The position numbers were made by a program, and so were the translations under genes. DNA of 64,000 bases from Puffinus mauretanicus (lineage: Eukaryota > Chordata > Aves > Procellariiformes > Procellariidae): NCBI GenBank assembly GCA_023333565.1, contig JAJKFH010000209.1, positions 418,001-482,000 on the forward strand. The letters are read 5' to 3'. The notes below the pieces were generated by a model, which saw only the letters and a list, made by a program, of their open reading frames with translations, did no database searches and was not told the origin of the DNA. Below, piece after piece: positions 24,151 through 36,700 of the stretch (position 1 is its first letter; each line of letters starts with the position of its first letter).

Positions 24151-27100
24151 CCACACTGTTTTCTCAGGGGCCCATGTTTAAAGTTTTTGCTCAAACAATT
24201 TTAGTATCATAACAAAAATCTTATCTTGCATTCCTGCTCTAAAACTGATAAGAGAAAAACAAATTGCTAAAAGACATTAATAAAGAAGCACTGTGTAAAA
24301 TGTTAAGTAACTTGAAAAGTTTTAATAAATATTCATGTTGGACTATCCCCTGCCACAACAACAAAAAAAAAACCCATAAATATGCTTTCAGCATAAAACA
24401 ATCATTAATTTCAAGTGGTACTTAATTAGTGAGTCTGGAACAAATTTACATAAATTCTCATTACAATATAAAGCACATTTATTTCAACCTTCTAAGTAAA
24501 GCTAACTGTGTGTAAATTAAGGGTTTGACCATTCTGTGTCAGCATGGTGGTTAACGCTTTATCTCCTGTTTTCCGAAGTTTCAGTTTCCTGACACTGTGC
24601 CTTCTGCAAAGACTCCCAATCCTATCTAGCAAAACCAGCTACACATTGACAAAAAATTGCCAGTAAATTAAACATCTTTTAACAGAAACAGTAATTTTAG
24701 CAATTAATTATGATTTTGTTAGTTGCAATTTTCACAAAGTTTGCATTTTAAAAGCTGCCGTGAGGCTATGCAATTCCCACATGTTACTCCCTCATCCAGG
24801 ATAATTTACCACAATGGATTTGGATTTATGGCCCCACAGTACAACATTCAGTTTATACTTGCTAATGTTACCAGATGGAGGATTCACAGACATGTTCTGT
24901 ATTCTAGTATTTGAAGCATTTTATTGCACAGTGTTCACAATAATTTTAAGTATGCAAGAAGAAACCTGTATCTCATCTTCCATTTTCTGGCCTGCAACGT
25001 CAGGCCACTACTTCCACCTTCCCCAATGCTTTCCTTCTTATTAGTCCGTTACTAATTAATTAACGATCAGGCAGAGCTGCTCCGTGCTAATTTAGCATCA
25101 TATGCTCCATTGTAATACAGTTTACCAGAACAGCCCTCACCCTCATAGGTGATACCACTGAGTCATGCCCACATCTTCCTCCCTGCTGGGATCCCCCAGG
25201 ACTACTGCTACCAAGTACCTCGACCAACCAAATGTTTTACCAAGCAGTTTCTCCACTATATTCCAAAGACGATATACGTCCATGCGGTATATACCATTAC
25301 ATTTTATTTCTTAGTTTCCAGAGGTTTATATTTCAGTTATCTTCATGATACCAACCCTTATTATGAGTATTACTGGAATATTTCAGGAGGATATAAACTA
25401 ATATTGAAGGGTAGCATCCTTCCAAACACAAGCATAGAGAAGAAGCACTAAAACCCAGAGTACAGCTCTTCCATCTTTGCTGATCCACAGGCAGCAAAAG
25501 TCCACATGGAGCAAATAACAAACAGTTGGAAATATAAGAAACTGCCTGAGATTTGGCATGTCATGGAAGTTGCCCTTACTTTAACTCCTACATTGCAAAA
25601 AAGGGGCACAACACCGCACTTATTTAAGATGCCCTCAACTTTTCTGTCCCAAGACGTTATTTTACAAAATACTCTTAAAGAGCTTATCGCATTAATCTTT
25701 ATTTTGAAGTACATGTATTACAAATTATTTAACTCATTTATTACTGCATGTGACAAAAATCCAGGTTTCACTTTTAGTGAAGGTATCAGAAAAAAGAAAA
25801 AACCCCACAAAACTAAACATACCCGAAAGTTAAAAAAAGAAAACCTAAACCACAAGTTTGATCTTTATATTTCATAAAATTGTTTGGGATTTTTCACTTG
25901 CTTGTTTTTTTTTCTTCTTCGAGTGTCTCAACAATTATATCAAGACAGCAAAGCTTTAAAATAAAGTCAAAGCTTGGAAGAAAAGCAGGGTCCACCATGA
26001 AAAAAATATAGCAAGCCTCCAAAAGAGAACAACAAATTAGCAATACATTCTAGGTAGTGATTAATAACAATTTACAGTAAGCTTTCAACGCGTGAGTGGC
26101 TAGCTTACAGCCTGTACTTTGTCCTATAATAAACTGACTCAAAATTTTGTCATTTGTTTCCTCATAAAATTTTCCATTTCTCATCCAGCAACAAGGACAG
26201 TCCAAAATTTGATAAACTGTTTTGCCAGATTTTGTACACCAAATCCCATCTTCACTGACATAGGTTTATATCGTCTTGTTTTCACCTCCTGTACAGCTAT
26301 GCAGATTCTGCTATAAATGTAAATGTATCTTATGACAGTTTTACACTTTGACAGATTGCAAACGCTGTCAGATTAGAGTTGGTGTCTTTAATAAAGTAAA
26401 TAAGTCACAGGGAATCACTACAGGAAAGGGCAGTGGGGACAAATGCCTGCATTAGTACTTGATGCTGAAGCTCTCAGCAGCTGAACATTCATGCCTACAG
26501 GCTACGTATTGCTGCTCATCATATCAAAACTCCGGTTTACATAAAGCAGCGACATATTCGACTTTTGCTTTTATCACTTTTTTAAATCCCTGTACAAAGG
26601 CTCCAGTATGAAAACATCCATGCACACAAGGGCGGGAAGCGGTACTAGGATCAGAAGCAAGCTATTCTGGGGGTCGTTCTTCTTTCTTTTAATACAAAAC
26701 TCATTGTTAGCCCATAGCTGAAGCTCTGAGAATATTCTCGCAAACTGGCAAATTTTGTATCACTTCAGATTGTCATTAAGATTATGACAGAAATATTTAT
26801 AGCAACAGACAGGAGACAATGCAACCTCCTGTGACAGCCCCAACTATTAACTCTTCAATGGGTTAAAGGCAATAAAAATACAAAGAGAAGAAACATATAT
26901 ACGTGTATATATAAAAACACTAAACATCTTTGATAGACAGTTTTCTATTTAATTTCAGGCAAAGTTGTATGTAACAACTTCAAGTTGGTGCTTAAAGGTG
27001 AGTGCTATGAATGTGTTCCATGCACTTACCACCAATACACTCTAATATTTACCTTCAGCAAATGCTGCGGAAATCCCCTAAAACCCACTGGAAGTAAGCA

Positions 27101-30100
27101 AATCTCCAGACTTAAAATATGGACAGATGGATGAATGTATGCAGAAATTAGTTTCCTACACTTTCTAATTCCAGAAATGGTTGTGCTGGCACACAGCACC
27201 GCCTGAGGAGAGATCTATATATAAACAACTTTGGACCAGCAATTATCCAGGCGTCCACATTAGGAAAAAAAGAGAGTTGTGAGTATGTGGAGTATGAAAG
27301 GAAAGGGGGACAAGTCAGCATTTCCAAATGGTTTGCCTTCATGCCTCTTATCCCCCTCTACTTCTGTTCCCCACCCCATCCCCAACACCTAATATGGCTT
27401 GTTTCCCAGACAAAAATAAAACATTTATTTTCAGAGCTCTTCATTTGTTTGTACTTCATGTATTTGTACACTAGCTTAACATTTCTTACCATCTTATTCT
27501 CATCTTACACAACTCTCTTCCTTTCTGCTTCTACTGCTCTGATTTCTTTCAAACAGTTGCCCTCCCTGACCTGGTTCCTATCATTTTACCTCACCCAGTG
27601 TCTCCTGAGATCAATTTTCTTCTGTTCTCCACAAGAAGACTATGGCAGATGGAACTGCCAAGCTCTAGATGCAGGTAGGTCCTCATACTATCACTAGGCT
27701 CTTTAATCCCATCACCATTTTACTAAAGAGAGCTGCTGCACCACCACAGCTTCCACAGCCAACACAGCTTCCTGCATTTCCACTTTGCAGAACTAATCAT
27801 CAGAGGGAAGTCTTGCTAATAGTTAGATCGAAGATGCTTCAAGTCAGCCACGCAAATTCTTCTCATAGGAGAATCCTGCTGTAATTAACATAAGAAAAGC
27901 ATCTACAGAAATATTCTTGTATTGCAGAAACATTGTTCTACCGCTTATGTTTTCCTCTTAACCAGCAACAGTTAAGGCATGAGTCAGAAGGGAGATCATC
28001 TCTTAGTCTATCCAAGGAGCACAATGAAAGTCACAAAAATTTTTGTAACATAACATAATTGCAAACGGTACAGTTTATACAGTTCCCCAACTAACAATAT
28101 TCTCCACTGAAACACAACAGTTTTCATAACAGGGCCAGACTAACATACACCTCCATATTAACTGCAGATCTTTTCTGTATCACAAATATCTGGCTACTGC
28201 TGTTCTCAAGCAATGAACTGTAACCTGTGATTTTCAATCACGAAAAACATAATTTACTTCAAAAATACACGGCTTAATGTTCTGAGAAAAATCAGGTGGA
28301 AATTATATCAAATTAGAGAGAAATCTCTGTTTAGTCCAGACACTAGTCTTGAAGTTGTACATCTAAGGAAAACCAGACGTGACCTGTAGGAAAACAAGAA
28401 CTTTCTAAGAACACATTAATTTTAATGCCAGTGTTGAGGCAGAGCTACAATTACCATCAACATTAATTCACTCCAAGCGAATGACTGGACAGGAGGGAAG
28501 AACTGGGTAAAGTCACTTTAACCGCAGACTTCGTCACTGCTCTAGCCAAATGAGTTCTCCAATGAAGCTAGAAAAAAAATCAGTTTTCACTCTGTCCAGC
28601 TTTATGAATTCTGAAATATTCTCTCTCTCTGCAGCAGAGTAAACCTCAGATCTTACAGAGCTTTACAGAAAGAAAAGTACAGTTCACACCAAAACACCCA
28701 ACAGCTACTCATCAGCACTCTGTCAGGGGTTTGAGAGCCCGTGTTTTGGCCCTAGTGCTCCCCAACTCAAATAACAAATTTCAGTTTGTTACCATATTCC
28801 CACAGTTTTTCTACAGTGCAATTCCTCCTTGTTGAGCACCATTAATTCCTGGCTTTCTGTTTTCACTTTAAGGAAAAAAAAAAAACAAAACACCAAAAAA
28901 ACCCACAACCCACAGCACAACTCTGTCTAAATCAGTGTAAAAATATCCTTAAAAACAGATACTAGAGTGAAAAACCATCTGTCAATTATGGCACAATAAC
29001 AGTTTGTATTGATAACTGCAAATAACAGTTCTGCTTTTGGGTCATTTGTCACACATTTTGATGGCTTCTATCATACACACTGGCAGGCTCAAAAGTTGAA
29101 AGGTACGACAGCGAAGCTTTAGTGAAATCAGAGCCATCTTTCATTCTGCAGTTTTAGGCCTACTAGAAACAATAGTAAGCGCTCATCTCCTCCAGTAAGT
29201 TCATCTACTAATCAGGAAACTGCAAGCAATTTTACTGAAGTCCTGCTAGTCCAAAACCCATTTTTAGGTTCAAGAATTTTAAGCCATTGTGAATATGATA
29301 CGAGAGGTTTGGGGTTTTGTTCTCATTAGTAACTTAATTTGCAACCTAATCTCCTTAAGAGCTAATGAAGAAAGCTGTACTGTGCTGCCAGCCATTTGCT
29401 AGCAAGAAGGTTGGCAAAACAATTCTTGCATTGAACATAAACACTAATTTTAATTATTTTAACTTCAATGTTAAATACATGTATAAGTAAAAATGGTCAT
29501 GGAATAGTTACCAGATTTTAGGTTGTAAGTTTACTATTCATTCAGTAATAACATTGAGAACCTTATTTAAATGAAAAATCAAACCCAATGTTGGTGAGAT
29601 CTCTTTCATATTTCAGAACGGTGACTCTAGTCAATAGCCAGATTTTCTTAAAGAAAAAAGCCTATTCAGTTCGCATAGAACTTCTCTCTTTGCAGTGTAA
29701 AATCTAAAATATGTATGTACTATAAAAAATAAGCCAAAAAATTCTGAACTGGAAGCAAACCACATCTATAAACATAAAGAAACATACCGTAAAATAAAGA
29801 AATACTCTCAGTTTTCTCCACCCACAACTCACACCAATTAAGTGTCATAATCCATATTTATACAAAATGTCCACACTTGTAATCAGTAACTGTGAACCAG
29901 TGCTGAAACCAACTCAGTGAATCCAATTCTTTGTACATTTAAGGACTGATAATTCCTTAACTCCACATCTACCAGCATCTAGCTCACGGATTGTACTCAC
30001 AGTCACTTTTCTCCCATCAGCACAGAAAGCGAAGTTTTCTGGATGAAAGATTTGAATAAATAATGCAGAGTCGTTTAGCGCAAAGTATTCATTACACTCG

Positions 30101-30580
30101 AGATGAAGAGCTCAGTCAGCAGCAGATCAAATTTAGTAACTTCAACAACTAACACAGTGGCTTTATTAACACTGTCTTTTAACCCCCGTAAGTTTAAGAA
30201 TGTGATCTGGTATCATTTATTGACAATCATCCATCCATCTTAAATGCCAGCCACGTAGTTTGCACCTTAATAGGAAAATATGATAATCTGTAACAGGATT
30301 CCTTCTGTAATTTCCAATTTCACTGTAACAATTAATTTTAAAAATAACAAATGCTCCTCCTTTAGAAACTGCTGTCATGTTGATAATCCCTCAGTAGTAA
30401 GAGTGCAAATAAGATCATTCCAGGTAAAAAAAAAAAAGATACAAAAATCTTACAAGATCTTACAAAAAATAACCCTCAGTAGGCAAAACCAAGGAAAAAT
30501 TTAGCCATGACAACAGGATTCAGTAAACTGTCTAATTTATGTTATTAGTTACATAGCTAGTGTTTATACAGAAAATGTAC
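24151..30580. other. Unique AT-rich DNA, no gene seen
   Basis: No transposon or coding exon is recognisable over about 6.4 kb. The longest frames are plus 27287-27697 (136 codons, Phe/Leu/Ser-rich, from a pyrimidine-rich stretch) and plus 25506-25877 (123 codons). Neither has domains, and their compositions follow the local base composition, so they are not annotated as genes. Confidence 0.5.
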
Positions 30581-30880
30581 AAAAATTGAACATCTGCACT
30601 ATTCACTACGCAGTAATGCCGGGTTTTTCCTTTTTCTTCAAAAGCCGATTCGCACCTGAGAACATTAAGCACATTTTTCTCCATTACATTTTTGTTACAC
30701 AATCAGTGTCGAGCGGTGCAATACCAAATGTCTGCCTGTTCTCCACGAGCGAACTTCCCAGCGTACACTGCAAGCAGCAATCAGAACACGCACAGTTGGA
30801 AGTCAGCGCTCAAGGCACTTCAGTAGTTTAATCAATCCATGTGCATTTTAAGTGAGTTATCTTCAACGCGAATGGTGGTG
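30581..30880. other. CpG-bearing patch in CpG-poor DNA
   Basis: About a dozen CpG dinucleotides (GCCGG, GCCGATTCGC, GTCGAGCGG, ACGAGCG, GCGTAC, ACACGC, AACGCG and others) fall within about 290 bp, while the flanking kilobases have very few. It is not a CpG island by length, and no repeat family was recognised. It may be a short regulatory element or a transposon that has escaped CpG decay. Confidence 0.45.
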
Positions 30881-31455
30881 TATACCCAGCAGTGGTTACA
30901 GTGTTATTCTAAGCAAACAATAGAGAGCAAAAAATGGTTTTCATATTAGGGAAATGTGAGATATGGGAAAAATAAACACAATCTTTTTTTTTTTTTTTAA
31001 ATATTCTCCAGGTGGATATCAGTGGTCTATTGACACTTCATTGCCTCCAATTCCTCTGTGCATTTAACTCATAGTCTGTGCTGGATGTGAAGTTTTAGCA
31101 ATCGGAAGCCTGTCACTACTACAAGTTATTAAGACACTTGGTTTATAGGTTGACAATACAAATCTGATATATCTGTATCATGGGCCCCAATAACCGCAGC
31201 CATGAAAATGCTGGATTGCTCAACTAACAGTGAAGCTTAGTTTTCAGGATGCTGATATTACATAATCTTAAATTGGAAGCAGTACAAAAAATGCCTTAGT
31301 CACCATTTCTTTTTTGTTTGAAGATTTTTTTTTTTTTTAAATATTTTGCAATGTTCCAGATACTTAGATGAAAATCGTCCAAACCAATACAGGCAAAAAT
31401 ATTAACAGTACTAACCATTTCATACTCATATCTAAGTATTCTGCAGTACATAAAG
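30881..31455. other. Unique AT-rich DNA, no gene seen
   Basis: Contains T runs near 30985-30998 and 31325-31338 and nothing else recognisable. Confidence 0.5.
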
Positions 31456-31778
31456 TGTGTTCCAGTACTTAAAGGGTGGCTACAAAGAGGACAGAGGCTC
31501 CCTCTTCACAAGCAGCCACGTGGAGAAGACAAACGGCAACAGGTATGAGTTGCACAGGGAGAGGTTCCACCTCAATATAAGTGCTCTCTACAGTGAGAGC
31601 AATCAATCACTGGAACAACCTCCCCAGGGACGTGGTAGAGTCCCCATCACCGTAGGTTTTCGAGATGTGATTGGACAGGGTGCTAGATAATCTCATCTAG
31701 GCTCCCTTTCCCACAAAAGGTTGGACCAGATGATCTTTCAAGGTCCCTTCCAACTGGGGCTGTTCTATGATTCTATAA
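31456..31778 (+). mobile_element. CR1 3' end (ORF2 C-terminus and 3' UTR)
   Basis: A 5'-truncated CR1 in plus orientation. It begins with the ORF2 C-terminal text (QYLKGGYKEDRG, then TNGNRYELHRERFHLNI) and passes through the 3' UTR words GGAACAACCTCCCCAGGGAC and TTGGACCAGATGATCTTTCA. It ends in the diagnostic octamer repeat TTCTATGATTCTATAAC at 31763-31778. The reading frame stays open for about 77 codons around 31457-31690 but has no initiation context of its own. Confidence 0.92.
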
Positions 31779-33643
31779 CAAAAATCTGGCCACCAGAAAA
31801 AGTAAATAAAAGAACATACACAAAATATTGTCATTACTGCTAACAACCAACCAGTAATGATTTTGAAATCACATGATCAGTTAAATCAAAGGAACAAATA
31901 AAGCAATTTTTCATGTTTTCTTTGCCACTAAAGAAATATAAAATTTTAATATAACGATGTTATTGGCTCTTGGGTTTACGTACACTGGTTCTTTTCTGCC
32001 TGCACGTCTACTCTGTAGCTGTCCTCCATCAATTTGAAATGTACTGGAACCATCATGTTCTGCAGGAACCCACTCAATGTCTACTTGTATTCAGCAAGGC
32101 TGTAATAAGATATGCATACTCTTTTGATGATGTACGATGGAGGAGAGGTTTGCTGAGATACAATTATTAAACCAAACTAAGTCAGAAAATTAAACCATTA
32201 CTGAATGGCCTGTCATTCTTGATTTTAAAAAATATTTTGTAACATACTCAACTGCAGTACAGATAGCTCCTACAATGAAAGTAAGGGCTGTATCACTTTG
32301 GACTGTTAGCAACTCAGACATAAGCCATTAAAAAGCTGGTTTGGGTTAGCTTTAACCTGTGTATAGACCTTATTAGAACTCTTCATTGATTTCTTGTTAA
32401 AGTATCTGTGCAACTTATTTACTTGGTTGGAGGCCAATGCGTGTCATCAGAAAAGCCATTTAATAAACTTAAGTATTTCTTCAACCTAAATATTTGAAGA
32501 AGAAAAGCACACGGCTTTGAACTTGGTTTGCTTTAAGTAAGCTAAATCAGGTAACGCAACAAGACATAGATCAAACAAGTTCTGTTTGTTAATAAGAAAA
32601 ACATTTTAAGGCAATTATTTGAAATTAAAATAAGCATATTTTATCCTTATTTTTAAAGACTAGTAATTACATGTTACAAATTACTCAATAAAAAACATTT
32701 TTGTAAGAGTTACAATTACTAAATTAAAGGAAATTAAAAATACTGTTGCAACTGGCAGTGAAGCAACCTATCTGCCAAAACTGTAAAATTTTGAGTATCT
32801 AAACAAACAGAAAGAAGTTCTACTTTAAATTTAACTACTTTCATTATTGTCCAAAATTTGCTAATCAGTCCTTGGTGATAACAACTTGTACTGCCCTCCT
32901 AGTGAAACAAACAAACAAAAAAGGCCTCTGATTTAGATACTCTTTGTGGTTGACAGAATTCACATAAAGCTTTTATTTATAGACACTCACATATGTATAT
33001 AAAATATTAATGAAGTAACAGTGGTACATGCAGACATTGCCTACTTTGTCTCTTTCACTTGTAAATACATTTTAAATGAGCTAATTGAGACAACACATTT
33101 GCAACTGCTGTTGCTTTTTCTCCCGCTTTTATTCACAATTCAAATCTTAAAATAGCTAATCTACAGCATTCTGGGGATAATCTATGGATACTCTACTTAA
33201 AGTGCATTGTTTGAGCATCTGGAATGCTAAAAATCTACTAAATAGCCAATCCCCTAAACATATGATTAGAGAATAAAAACCTGTCTTAGATCTGTTCATA
33301 GAAATGGCTTGAAACAGTATATCTTGCAAACTGTACTTTTTTCTGCTGAATATGTTTTTTAAAAAAGTATTGATTTTACTTAGCCTTAATTGAAATCTGG
33401 TCTGGAAAAGGACATTCACCTCATCAAATGAACTTACTGAAAATTTAAATTATTCCTGTTAAGAAACTACTTAGGAAATGTGATTTTTAAATATTAATTT
33501 AGCTCCAAGAGATCATACGATATCAGTCTGTCTTGTTAATGTCTTTGTGCAACATTTGAATTAGATGTCATTTGAGGGGGACAAAAATATTAATTTCCAG
33601 ACATTAGCCTATAGTCAAGGTTCAACTAGTTTAAAGCACTGTT
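31779..33643. other. Unique AT-rich DNA, no gene seen
   Basis: No repeat family, exon or RNA gene is recognisable; open frames are short. Confidence 0.5.
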
Positions 33644-33644
33644 T

Positions 33645-33702
33645 TATTGTAATAACAACAGTATATTGTAATAACAACAATTATTGTAATAACAACAACA
33701 CA
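33645..33702 (+). repeat. Three-copy 18-19 bp tandem repeat
   Basis: The word TTGTAATAACAACA recurs at 33647, 33666 and 33684, separated by slightly different TA-rich linkers. It is a small degenerate minisatellite grown from an AAC-rich seed. Confidence 0.8.
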
Positions 33703-36700
33703 TTACGGGTAGATTGTTTTAAGATTGTTGGGGTTTTTAAGAAAAAAGTGTATAATTTATGTTTTATTCATTTTAAGCAACAATGTTACTGAAATTACTA
33801 TGAAGAATTGGGTTAACACTGAAATACAGTTGAAGAAAAGATCTCTTCACAAAGTTCATAATGACAAGATGACATGCATTTTATTTAAATTTTGCTCACT
33901 GGGACAGCCTCATGAGATGCGTATCTCATTTAAATGAGGACATTTGGATGACAATTGTAAAATTTGACTATGAAATGTAATGACTAAGATCTAAACTGCA
34001 TGAACTTACAGACATAATTATTCAGCATGTACCATACAGTAGAAGAAAACGAAGTGAGAAGACATATTAATCAAGTTTAAATACAATGACAGTCTGGTAC
34101 AAATGACATCCAGCAAGTGCTATAAATAATACTCTGCAAGCAGTACAAACTGAACTGCTCTATGACCTAATATTTATTGAAAAATTTCTCAATATTTACA
34201 AGAGTTCCTAGTCATTTGATAGGACTCAGCCCCACCACCACCACCAGCCCAGGAAGGTGACTACTTTGGAGGTCATGCAGGCCATCAGGGCAAATCCTAA
34301 CTTAGGTACTCTAAATTGCATTGTTCTTAAACTTACTCCCCACCATCTCTATGCAGAAGAGCCTAGATTATTTTAGGTATCTCTCTTGGGTATCCCCCCA
34401 ACCCTTCAGCTGACCGTCTTACAGTGCTACATTTCTACTCCACCGGGGTAGAAAACCTTTTAATTGTACTACCATTTATATGTATTTTAGCTTATTGCAA
34501 CTTGACATTACAATATGATCTTTGCAGACATGGAAGGAATTAACTTCACACTAAGAAAAAAAATTAAATTAGCCTCAGAAGAGCAGCTATAGTTTTGAAA
34601 GTCTTAGGAACACCTTTTTGGTTTTTCCTATGTATTTTGATTCTAAAACAGTGGTTCTTGGCTTTCATCACACTAACTCCATGTTACAACAGACGAAAGC
34701 ATTGAAGTCCTTATCCATCGAATCATAATTGAAGGTAAAGAGGCTACCTATATTTAATATGTGTACAAACACATTTTTAAAGAACGTATACAAAAAGATT
34801 GGAAGACCTGCTGACTGACTTGCTGACTGAATGTTTCCTTGACTGTTTACATAAACCAGGGGTAAAAGGCAGAGGGATCAACCAACTCAAAACACAAATC
34901 TCTTAATTTATGGGTTAACTTCAACTTCAGTGGCAGCTGGTTATATTCGCTATGGAGATGAGGCCCCTGAAACAGACGTGATTTTCAGGTTGACCTGTAG
35001 TATAATTTTATGAACCAATGCTGCAGTTTACCTCATTTCTTTTTAAACACACAAATATCCTCATGATTGAGGTATCTGCTAAGAAGCTGTGAAATTAGCA
35101 TATTTAGTTTCCATTGAAAACATTAATATGCAAATTAATGAATATCAAACGAGAAAAATAATGGAGTTCACCTTTGCGTAATCAAACACTCTGGGAAAGA
35201 CATTCTTTTTCTCCTCAAAAATGGAAAAAAGGAAAGGCAACATAGGAATAAGGCTACCATCAATCAGCCAATTTAAGTAAAAAAAGAAAATGAAATAGAT
35301 TGACTGCTGATTACCTTTAGCTATATGTTATTTGCAGATGATATAAAACATGTACAAAATTTGAGTTCTGTAAAATACCTTTAATTTTTATGGTAAAATC
35401 TGAGAAAGCAGTTCAGATTTTGAATAACAGATGTAAAATGCAGTATTATTTACAAAGCAACCTATCAGTAAACGGTATACTCAATTGCTCCTAGTCCAGA
35501 TCTAGCAGGACAAGCAATGATCGCTTATATCCTGAATCTCTCAAACTATTCTTTCTAGAAAAGTAAAAAAGACAAGACAAGGTATCCACAACACACCACC
35601 ACATAAAACCCTAGCAAAACGTAAGCAGGATTTGGGAAGTCCCCACAACAACAACAAAAAAAAAAAACAGTGAAGCATCTTGGAAAATCTCTTCATAGAG
35701 AGGAAAGTTTGCACTGTACAAGTAAAATTAATATTGAAAAACAAAGTCTATTATCTGAAAAATAAAACTGAAATTGATAAAATGTCTTCGAATATAGATA
35801 CATACCTCCTTCCTGAGTTTTGGCATTAGTGGTAGTTCAGGCAAGAAAACGTGCCTTTTACTTCCATTTTTCCACACAAACTCAGTTGACTACTAAGGTT
35901 CTCTTCAAGGTTTGGTATGCCCATTAATGTACCTCCCAAAAATAGACCTGCTATTCCTATACCTTCATTGAACTAAGATGATCCATGTCGACCAGACATA
36001 AAAATGAGCTTGCATATTTATTTCATATGTATAAGCTTAAGAAAGTCAACAGACAAGTTCTTGTACTGACACAGTAATTCCTTTGCTTAAGTTCATTAAG
36101 AGACTAGGACTCCAGGACTCTAAGGAACTTGGTCCCTTATCCTTTCCCTATTTCTCCCCAGAATTTACATTAGAATTTGGCTTGCTGTATATGAATGTAA
36201 AAAAAGTCACACACACTATGAACTCCAGTTACAGGAAATCCTGTGTCTGTCTTTCTCTCTATATATAATTTGTATAATATTCTATCATTGTACTTTTACA
36301 CTTCAGGAAATCTAGATAGCCAATGACAGGTCTTCAGCAATACCTGAAATGGATGCTCAGATCTATAATTTACCCATACATTATATAGGTACAATATAGT
36401 AGGTGTGTACATGAGAAAAACAGTATTCCAAAACTATTTTCCAAGGTGAATATGGCCCAGAAAGTGTAAAAAAATACTAATGAATCATGACTTCCAAAAG
36501 AAAAAAAAATAGCAAGAAAAAAAAAATTGCTGGAATGTTATCAATACTTAAGTAATGAAACTGAAGAACATCCAAAATCCTCACTACCTACTGCATCTTC
36601 CATCGTTCATAGGCTATGAACTAAAAATACTGTTTTGCCTGACAAGCTAATACTCACCTTTCAAACTTGTGTCACTTTTTAGGGAAGAGGGGGGCTGGAG

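Noticed and set aside
25506..25877. 123-codon plus-strand open frame
   Set aside because: Ends in a Lys-rich stretch encoded by an A-rich tract; no recognisable family, and frames on the opposite strand are equally open.
27287..27697. 136-codon plus-strand open frame
   Set aside because: Its hydrophobic Phe/Leu/Ser make-up follows from pyrimidine-rich DNA, with no domain, no signal-peptide logic and no coding context.
34650..34672. CAGTGGTTCTT as a hAT transposon terminus
   Set aside because: Only about 10 bp match, and no partner inverted repeat or 8-bp duplication was seen.
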